From the NCBI GenBank assembly GCA_031308135.1, contig JAHLJT010009436.1, forward strand, positions 138,220,303 to 138,284,302: 64,000 nt of DNA, written 5' to 3'. This document shows, piece by piece, positions 26,040-33,919 of this stretch. The DNA is from Acheta domesticus. Its lineage: Eukaryota; Arthropoda; Insecta; Orthoptera; Gryllidae. Positions within the stretch are counted from its first letter, which is position 1, and each line of letters begins with the position of its first letter. The position numbers and the translations under genes were made by a program. The notes under the pieces were generated by a model that saw only the letters and a list, made by a program, of their open reading frames with translations, did no database searches and was not told the origin of the DNA.

Positions 26040-26465
26040 TTGCGTAGGCTTCCGCGGCCGGAATTCATTCCCGGTCGCCGATTGGCTGTTGCCCCTTTTT
26101 GCCTCTCAAGCGCCGCATTTACACGTTTACCCTTCCTTTCTCATTTTATCTGCCCCACAATAGGTTTCCCTCTTCCCTTTGCCACATTCTCTTGTGTCCC
26201 ATTCGCCACCCCTGCCTCCCCATAGCTCTGTCTTTCCTTCACCAATACCGTACCACCTGCACGCTTCCTATTGGCCGTTCCCGTGACCTATCACGTTCAC
26301 CCCTTCTCCCCCTATATTAGGCGGCCTCGCTAGGCATTTGGCAGCAGTGCGCTCTGAGGAAGGCCACAATATGTTAGCCGAAATGTCAGCCACCAAATCG
26401 ATGACGCGGCTCATCTCGGATAGCCGAGACCACACCATATTTAACCTCTTGGCTAACAAATTATA
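26040..26465 (+). mobile_element. Penelope-like element terminal region (pLTR-like), isolated
   Basis: 26060-26280 matches the PLE junction region at 8770-8975 (CCGATTGGCTGTTGCCCC, CTTCACCAATACCGTACC). It continues through TTAGGCGGCCTCG and then CTCTGAGGAAGGCC..GCCGAAATGTC, a motif seen at PLE 3' ends, and GATGACGCGGCTCATCTC. No PLE coding sequence is attached on either side. It is probably a detached terminal repeat. Confidence 0.6.
26354..26383 (+). ncRNA. Hammerhead-ribozyme-like core
   Basis: CTGAGGA (26354-26360) fits the CUGANGA core. A GGC...GCC stem (26362-26364 with 26377-26379) follows, then GAAA (26380-26383). Hammerhead motifs are known in PLE terminal repeats. Against it, one extra A sits before the stem, and I could not find convincing stem I and III partners, so activity is doubtful. 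Confidence 0.3.
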
Positions 26466-27499
26466 AGTTATTTACCATCCGCGCTCGCTAACTTCATTGA
26501 TATGAGCTTACGTGCGTTGCTTTTCGCGACAAAATACCGTCTAAAAATTACATGATTAAAAATTATTTTATTTATGTTTTCACTTTTTTTAAAAATATAA
26601 TCAATTTCATCAATTATTCCCAACTACATCATCTTACACTCTCAAGAGGCTCATTTCAGAAGTCATGGCAAGTATTTTATATATTCCGAATACCCGCATA
26701 TGCGGATATTGCACTTTATATTGTTCTTGTCACCTTTAAGTTAGGACTAAAATTCAACTTCTGAAATATGTTACTGTCGTATGGACATATGTACTGCAAA
26801 GCGTCAAAGGGTATTTTCATTTATTTTTGAGTTGGCAATTATTGTTGCCAACATTACCAGAATTACCAGATGTATATCGTAATAATGCGAATAGTGACAT
26901 GTTTTTGATTTACGTTTGCAACAAAAAAATTAGACTTCCGGATCAGTTATTTAGATTTTGTAATTTTAGTTTAAGGTTCTAACCATTTTTTAAATTTTTT
27001 TTAGAATTTTAATGTATTACTTGCTGCGTTTCATTATATTGATTTATTTAAAGTTAGAAATGGCTTAACCCAGGACATATGTTCTTGGATACTTGGAGTT
27101 CTTGGGTTCTTGGGTAAGACTTCGAGAGAGAGAGAGAGTCCGACCCTGACACGAGGACAACAATCACCTGTATGAATTCTATCAACCGGAGGGCTGCGGC
27201 GGTCAGATTCATAGTTTCAGAAGTTGGTTGTTCTGACCGGAAGTAGATTCAGACGCCACATTGGATATTTAGTGCTTACTTTAAGGTGACGTGAACAATA
27301 CTGTGACCACACGTTTCCTCATAAACATAGTAAAACGTGCCACATCCCTCGCCTGCGTAAACAGGAACAAGTTAAAACGCACGCTACAAATACAAAAGTA
27401 CAAGTGCAAAAATATTACTACAGAGTTCGCGGAAGTAGCAAGGAGAAACGAAAAGTTACAGATAGCATTTCTCGCTCTTTTGGAACCGAGAAGCCGACG
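26466..27499. other. AT-rich intergenic DNA
   Basis: Nothing recognised up to about 27120, where a short GA repeat (GAGAGAGAGAGAGAG) occurs. 27150-27500 is more GC-balanced and may be degraded upstream mariner sequence, but shows no clear motif. Confidence 0.45.
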
Positions 27500-27860
27500 G
27501 GAGAAGTCGCAAGGCGAGGACTGTCACTGCTACGTACTGTAGATTATTCCTGCTGCACACTCTGCGTCGTACACTGCGGAGGAAACGTCTAGAGCTTCTC
27601 AACAATACAATACTCTTCGACGATAACGCAACAAGCCACACTGCGGCCTATGCCCAGAATCTTGTGTGGCGGTGTAGGGGGGAGATATTGGAACATCCCT
27701 CGTATTCCCCAGATGTCAGTCCTTGCGACTTCGATCTCATTCCAAAACTGAAGAAGCCGCTGCGTGGGAAGCGGTTTGCAAACAGGGAGGACATCCCAAC
27801 AGCGCCTCGACGAGAGGTGGCGCGCATAGATGCATCACACTCCCTGGCGAAAATCCGTGT
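27500..27860 (+). pseudogene. mariner transposase C-terminal part
   Basis: An open frame from about 27505 reads RKARTVTATYCRLFLLHT, LRRTLRRKRLELLNN, TILFDDNATSHTAA, then EILEHPSYSPDVSPCDFDLI, PKLKKPLRGKRF and REVARID. The DDN aspartate (in FDDNA) and the Asp ending YSPDVSPCD are 34 residues apart, the D34D spacing of mariner. The first catalytic Asp and the DNA-binding half are not seen upstream, so it is 5'-truncated. After about 27850 the frame continues to a stop at 27969 but no longer looks like mariner. No terminal inverted repeats found. Confidence 0.8.
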
Positions 27861-28265
27861 TGTGAGGGTCTGTATAGCAGCTGTGTTGTACGTGTTTTTC
27901 ATTTCGTGCCTTGTTCCTGTAGTGCAGCATACTGTGTGCCTACTGTGCACCGTCCCTGCTCTGCAGTAGTCCATATCTCTTGTACGCTTAGTTTGAAACC
28001 GTTTGTATAAAGTGTGCCAGAGGTGTGCACAAACCGTATAAAGCGTACCGTTTGTATACAAAATAAGGTGTGCACAAACAAAGTTGGTTAGTATTGGTTA
28101 TAGGTTTGGTTAGTATTTGGTGAGTTCGCGCCCTTTTAGAAGATTGCAGTTTAGTTATATATTAATCAGTGGTCAGTGTGCTGATTTCGTGAAGTAAGCG
28201 GCAATTTTCTTTGGAAATCGCATTATTTCATTTCTAATTTCTTTGTGGATGTGTGTCCCATCGAA
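27861..28265. other. Unrecognised DNA with short internal repeats
   Basis: 27990-28080 contains repeated GTTTGTATA and GTGTGCACAAAC phrases in both orientations. No gene. It could be mariner flank or the 5' leader of the exon-like segment that follows. Confidence 0.4.
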
Positions 28266-28391
28266 TGTCTGCTCTTGATATTACCAAACACCAGTATGTT
28301 TACTTGTGGCCAACAAACTCTCTTCGTATCGTCATCGATGGCCCGCAAAGAGTTAACGCATGAAATAATCCTAACACAATCATGTTTAATG
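28266..28391 (+). pseudogene. Exon-like segment of unknown origin
   Basis: From ATG at 28266 the frame reads MSALDITKHQYVYLWPTNSL then RIVIDGPQRVNA and meets TGA. The same frame would continue NNPNTIMFN and reach a good donor, AATG|GTAAGC, near 28391. The peptide looks protein-like and the preceding 100 bases resemble a leader. The stop argues for a broken gene or chance. Unrecognised. Confidence 0.25.
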
Positions 28392-29228
28392 GTAAGCAAA
28401 TACGTTTCTTTAATTGTGACTAAATTTAATACACACATAATAATAGTATATTTATTGTTTCAGAAATAACCCCTAAAAAAATTAGGGTTACCTTCACCAA
28501 CGTGTCGAGTGGTCATAATCTGATTATTGATGAGGTAGAAAAGAAAACTAAATACAATGTATGATCTAGGATATTCAAATGCTGGCTGTTTATAAATTGA
28601 CCACACTATGAAGATTAAGTTCCACCAGTTCATACGCAGTGATTTGGTCAATTTCGAAAATTGCGTGTGTATTTCAATGAAACAACAACACATATTGACA
28701 CAGAGAAAATATGGTTTCATTCGTGTGATAGGTTGTTTTTTTTAACTTATAGCAGATAAAATAATTTTGTTAGAAAGTGAAATAACTTGTTTGATTTTCA
28801 AGTGGTGTAGCAAAGTGTGCAAATTAGTGCTATAAAGTATAATATATTGTGTTGTTCCATAGCATTTATTTTTTTTAACTAATGATTTTCTTAAAAATTA
28901 AACTTTAGAATAATTTCCCTTGACTCTTTCAAGAAACCAAGATATATTTGAGTTATTATGACTAGTGTAAGCCTACATGTTAATTGAATTGTGCTACATG
29001 CAATACGTTACGACATGTTTCCAATTGGATGTTTTTGATATAACTGAAGTATTTTACTTCACATTAGTTAATTTTTCAAGTTTTCATAATGAATGCCCAA
29101 AAATACTACACTACTAGTTAACATTCTTGCAATATGCAAATAAAATGTGGTATCATATGCTAATTTTTACACCAATTTGGTTAATGTTGTCTATTGTGTA
29201 TAATTGAATGAATATAATTTCTTTCGAT
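28392..29228. other. AT-rich intergenic DNA
   Basis: Nothing recognised. Small chance frames only. Confidence 0.55.
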
Positions 29229-29786
29229 AGTTTTCAATATCTTATGTCTGAAGACAATCAGTAGTACTGCTATATATGCAATCAGTATTTGATGTAATTC
29301 CAATTACAGAAATATCTTGTTTTTATTGGAAGCCCAATAAAAATAAGATATTTCTAACTATTTTCTAAAAACAAGATTTTCTTCAGGTACATACATGTAT
29401 GTACCTGAAGTAGTGAACAATTAGTTTGTGAAATGTGCTTCCAATAAAAACAAATATATTTCAATCATTGGAATTACATCAAATACAATTTACTGATTGC
29501 GTATTAAACAGTACTTTCTTTTTAACCTGTTAAGCAGTAATTTCTCTTTATAGTTTTCAATATCTTATGTTTTAATACAATCAGTAGTACTGTTTAACAT
29601 GCAATCAGTAAATTGTATTTGATGTAATACATGTATGTACCTGAAGTTTCAAACAATTAGTTTGTGAAACGTGCTTCCAATAAAAACAAGATATTTCTAT
29701 AATTGGAATTACATCAAATACAATTCACTGATTGCGTAATAAACAGTACTACTGATTGTATTAAAACATAAGATTCTGAAAACTAT
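29229..29786. repeat. Compound inverted-repeat (foldback-like) structure
   Basis: A ~110-bp block starting AGTTTTCAATATCTTATG (29232) and ending TTTTTATTGGAAGC recurs inverted at 29668-29786. Two partial copies lie between: inverted at 29430-29512 and direct at 29553-29628. Direct copies of a GTATGTACCTGAAGT...GTGCTTCCAATAAAAAC segment occur at 29399-29455 and 29636-29690. So four alternating arms make a strongly self-complementary region. No coding. Flanking target duplication is not obvious. Confidence 0.8.
29381..29410. repeat. Perfect 30-bp palindrome
   Basis: CTTCAGGTACATACA followed by its exact reverse complement TGTATGTACCTGAAG, with no spacer. It sits between the first and second arms of the compound inverted repeat, and half of it is repeated at 29630. 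Confidence 0.95.
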
Positions 29787-30109
29787 AAAAATAAATTATC
29801 TTCAGGCATAAGTTCTGTAAATACTGCAAAATCATTTTAAAAATAACAATTATATTTATTAATGATAAAACTACCAGCAACACATGCAAATACAAAATAC
29901 AATTATGGAGAGAGACTCATCTTAAGATGTTTTCAAAAAAATTTTGTGATTTATTTTATTTAAAGTAGTAAGTGGAATGAGAAGTGGTAAGAAGTTTACT
30001 CTCTTGATTTGAATTTATTATTTTATTAATTTTGATAAATAACGTTTGGGAAATTAACCTGGCATATATTCTTGGTTTTTGTCTAAAATTGATAGATTTT
30101 CAAAATCAA
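29787..30109. other. AT-rich DNA
   Basis: Nothing recognised. It precedes the 3' end of the minus-strand PLE. Confidence 0.5.
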
Positions 30110-31060
30110 ATTTAAGTGAATGCTGAATTCTGTGCTTTGAAATTGTTTTTAATGAATTTCTCTAAGTTATTTTTATGCTCATGTATTCTTTGTTTTATTC
30201 TTCGTTTTGTTTGGCCAATACATGATTTGTTGGCAACGGATACAGTTTCCTTTTTCCACTTCAGAAGCTGGAATTACATCTTTAACATTTCTAATAAGAT
30301 TGTTTGTTTGTTAATATATGTCTAGATATTATATTTTAAATTTTTTATTATTTTGTTAGTAATTTTAGGTACATATGGCAAAACAATAGTTTTGTTAACA
30401 GCTAAGGTTTTGGAATAGGGTTGATCAGGTATGATATTAAACATTCCATATAGCATTGCTCTCTTCTTCTTTATGTGCTTTTTTATAAACTCAACAGGAT
30501 TTTTTAAAAATAAATATATCATGTACTATTTTTATATGACATTCCTGGTGTATGGGATGGGATCATTTTATTGCTCTATCTACGAGGCCATAAACAATGC
30601 CTCTCTTAGCTGTATGGGATGTTCAGGTAAATAATTAAGGATACGATTAGCAGCATTACCTTTTCTGTACCAATTTGTTGATATTTTTCCGTTGTCATGT
30701 TTGATATAGATATTTAGGAAGTTTATAAATTGATTATTTTTTTTCTAAAGTGAACTGGATTCATCACAAGAATTAAACATATTGAGAAAATTTAATGTGT
30801 CATTTTCATCAACTATAATTAATAGTTCCATATAACAATAATCCATATACCTTTTGTACAAAACAATTTAACAGGCTAGGTAGGATTGATTCTTCAAGTC
30901 TAAGCTTAACAATTTCTGGAAACACTGAACTAAGTTAACCACCAATTGGAGTTCCAGTCAATCATTGATAAATTACCTCATTAAATGAAAATTCTATGTT
31001 CATTAGAATACTTCTTATCACAACAATTATTTCATGAATAATTGTCAATAAAACTCGAGG
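30110..31060 (-). pseudogene. AT-rich Penelope-like element: RT C-terminal part plus GIY-YIG endonuclease
   Basis: Minus-strand order: EFSFNEVIYQ, LTGTPIGG.LSSVFPEIVK (RT block with GTPxG and LSxxxAEIV-like spacing) near 30950; KRYMDYCYMELLIIVDENDT near 30850 (mutated YxDD region); FLNIYIKHDNGKIS and WYRKGNAANR near 30720; then the linker LPYVPKITNKIIKNLKYNI near 30380; VKDVIPASEVEKGN; and SCIGQTKRRIKQRIHEHKNN near 30200, the second half of a GIY-YIG domain. Several stops and frameshifts. It is a different lineage from the GC-rich PLE at 5.9-9.3 kb by composition and sequence. Confidence 0.75.
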
Positions 31061-31839
31061 TTTATGTTGATTATGATGTTAAATGTTCCAAAATTCTCTT
31101 TATTTTTTCCTGTATTCTCAGGTAAAAAGAACATAATATCACCAGAGGGAGTGTATTATTCATCTCTTCCTATTCCCAACTACCTTTCAAAAAAGCAAAT
31201 TTTAAGAGAACTATTACTGAGATTAAGGCCAGATACTGAAATTCATTCATCCCTGTGTTATATGTAAACTTCTCCTTTACAGCCCAAGAGAAGCAGACGA
31301 GGTTGTGAATAGCGATAAGAGTTAATAAAGGAAGTTTTTGTTTAAACTTAATTTTGGTTTTGTTTGATTCCTTTAATGCACCCCACCTGCAAGAAGCAAT
31401 GTTTGATAGAAGGGCTGTAGTTAATTCAAGGTAATCCATTTACGAGCAAAACATTCTTCTGTTCCCATCTACCACCAGTAATACAATCAATTTGTAAGAA
31501 TGAGGTTAAGGACAGATATTAAAATTCATTCATAGAAATGTGTTCATTTACATTGTGTGACTGCTGTTTTCTTAAGTATCAAAAGTGTTCTGAAACATCT
31601 TCCATGATATATGACATTTGAATGTACTTGATGCAACATCAAACTAGTGAGTCCTTTACGCGGACAGTTTCAGTAGTGAATCTTTTGCACAATTCTGTTT
31701 GGATATATTTTTTTTGTGGAACCTTCAGTAGAAAATGTTTCTCTGAGAAACATTCGGTTCTCATGAGAATTTTTCCGGAAGAAAATCTAGGCAGAATCAT
31801 GAAAGATTTTCTACCGGAACGCATTTCACTGTAAATATG
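31061..31839. other. Unrecognised DNA around an exon-like segment
   Basis: Contains a ~33-bp near-direct duplication (GAGATTAAGGCCAGATACTG type at about 31218, and GAGGTTAAGGACAGATATTA at about 31502). 31630-31830 has frames on both strands that come from the same inverted-looking DNA (GAGAAACATTC, GAATGTTTCTC types). No family recognised. Confidence 0.45.
31122..31259 (+). CDS. Candidate exon of an unknown protein
   Basis: A strong pyrimidine tract, TTTATTTTTTCCTGTATTCTCAG, shortened here to its last part CCTGTATTCTCAG, precedes an open frame reading GKKNIISPEGVYYSS, LPIPNYLSKKQILREL and LLRLRPDTEIHSSL before TAA near 31265. A possible donor is ATAT|GTAAAC. The peptide is protein-like but unassigned. 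It lies just upstream (on the other strand) of the minus-strand PLE, so it might be unrelated TE sequence. Confidence 0.3.
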
Positions 31840-31853
31840 TTAGGTTAGGTTAG
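31840..31853 (+). repeat. Short TTAGG run (about 2.8 units)
   Basis: TTAGGTTAGGTTAG. TTAGG is the usual insect telomere unit, but three copies inside ordinary DNA is a common interstitial occurrence. Confidence 0.7.
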
Positions 31854-31889
31854 TTTTCGTAACCTAGGTGCACGCATCGATTGGTAATG

Positions 31890-32087
31890 GTACACGTACA
31901 TCGTCTGTACACCGTGTACACGTGACGTCGTGTACGTTCCAATTCAGCTCAAGCGTACATTCATTTGGGCCAAACTACACGTTTGGTACACAAAAACGCA
32001 TATCGTGACAAGCTCTTGTTCACATCCGTACATAGCAGATGCGCATTCCGTGTACGTTTGCCCTACATTGGCGTACGTTTAGCGTAC
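31890..32087. repeat. GTAC-rich cluster
   Basis: Eleven GTAC tetramers in 198 bp (GGTACACGTACA, CTGTACACCGTGTACACG, GGCGTACGTTTAGCGTACAC and others), many in CGTACAC/GTGTACG contexts in both orientations. Possibly a terminal region of an unknown DNA transposon. Confidence 0.7.
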
Positions 32088-32874
32088 ACACCGATTTTCG
32101 CCAGGGCTAGAGTAGCGCAAAAACCGCCATTTAATATCCTCTCACCCGATAGCCCCATCAAGCAGAATTCAGAAGGTGAACAGAAATTATATCAATTGGT
32201 GACGTAATGAATATTTTTAAGAATATTAATATTGGTTTGAGAGAGATTCATTGTTCTCGTCACACAGACTATCTCACAGTTCCAATTTTCCTGACAACTG
32301 GATATAAAATGGCGGGATTGTAGGAACAACAGAATGCGCTACTCTCTGCATCTAGGGACTCTACATCACACACAGCTGATGGTATTCAGCGCCTTCCTCG
32401 TCCTTTGCAAATTTGTGTGGATTTGGGGGATTATTTTGAAGGTTGTTAGCTCGCAAGAGTACGATTATTACGCATATTGTTTTGTTTTGAGCATATGTAA
32501 TACGAATAATACAATGATCGCTATCTACGCATCTTTCAGTGTCCCTTATCCATTGCGCCTTGTACCCGGATCCCAATTTATTACCAGCATTGCAAAGAAC
32601 ATTTCAGTAACTTTCCATTTTATATCCTGATTTTTGTCTCCTGCAGCTTTATTTATAAAAATAGTTGCTCTGACTTCTCAAATGAAACTCGTTTTAAAAC
32701 AAGTCACAAATGGTCGTCTGTTCCTTCTTGATTACGTCATTTGACGAAATTTAATTTAAAAATATATTTTAAAATGATTAAGGATTTGGGCGCGTCAACG
32801 TATAAGATCACAAGTCCCGAACGTGTAGTATATATTTTTCCTCGGGAGGTAGCGGAGATTTTCCCCCGCTAGAT
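32088..32874. other. Unrecognised DNA
   Basis: No family motif. A 98-codon plus-strand frame at 32334-32630 is partly hydrophobic but looks like chance. Confidence 0.45.
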
Positions 32875-33340
32875 GTAAGATCCAGCGCAGGCTTACCGTT
32901 GGCTAATGGTTTTCCCAACCATTAGGGTATCTCCAACCAGCGGGGCTCCTCCCCAGCCGAGACAAGCTCTAAGCTCCCGACGACATTTCACCACTAAACC
33001 AATATTCTAAGCTCCCGACCAATCTCCCGGGATATGTCGTGCATGTTAGTGTAAGCTTGTGTGTAAGGGGTGAAGATAGGGCAAGGAAAGATCGCGCCCG
33101 GTCCGTGGCTCGTTTGTTAGGGTACTGCTCTGGCATTCGCCTAGTGTTGAACGGAGAAACTACGGAAAACTATTGATCACAGCAGCCGGTCGTTAGAATT
33201 CTCCTCCAGACTGTGACAGAACTCGACCTAGCTATCTAGCTAGTGTCGAAAATCCTGCCACCGTCGGGACTGGAACTTAGGACCTCCCGGTCAGAGGCTC
33301 TAGAGTGACATCAGTTGAAGCCCTGAGCCAACTCTCCCAG
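32875..33340 (-). mobile_element. tRNA-derived SINE (long body)
   Basis: Minus strand starts CTGGGAGAGTTGGCTCAGGG, with an A-box-like GTTGGCTCAGGG (33321-33332), and has a B-box-like AGTTCCAGTCCCG (33265-33277). The body holds a CTAGCTAGATAGCTAG palindromic stretch and continues about 350 nt, so it is longer than the other SINEs here. The 3' end is not sharply defined. Confidence 0.65.
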
Positions 33341-33919
33341 TACTTTTTAAAATAGGATATGTCCCAAATTATGACTGATAAATCCCTAGCCTATGCTTTC
33401 CAAGTTTAATGTTCATAGTCCCTTTCAGTCTCTTAGCTCACCTGAGTCTGAAATTCGCGTCGTAATATTTACGTTTGATTTTCAACATAAACATAGTCCT
33501 CATTTGTCCTATTTGAAAATATGTAATGTAATTTATTTTTACATTCGGGTTCTAATGTCCTCAATAGATTTACTGTATCAACCAAATTACGTCGAATTTC
33601 CACGAACTATTTGGTATATCTCACAAAACTATGGTATAGTGAATGTAATACAGATCTCTACAGGGGAATCACTATAATAGTTTACACTGAAGGGAATAGG
33701 TAACATCCCTTCCACAAAAATGTGAATTAGAATGAAATGAGATAGAAACATTGTTCCAACAAAAGTGGCATTGCAATTTATCCATCAATTATTGACAGAG
33801 AAAGATTGATAGACAATTATGCAGATATTGGCAGGGCCGAGGGAAATCATTTGGCTATTAAATCACAGTTGTCCGTCCGTATATACACGATTTTCTCTGT
33901 TCTTGCACCGTTGATAGTG
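33341..33919. other. Unrecognised DNA before the LINE
   Basis: A 94-codon plus-strand frame (33393-33677) has no known motif. The LINE 5' boundary is not visible; the region may include decayed LINE endonuclease sequence, but no EN block was found. Confidence 0.4.

Noticed and set aside
31840..31853. Telomeric TTAGG array
   Set aside because: Under three units in the middle of ordinary sequence.
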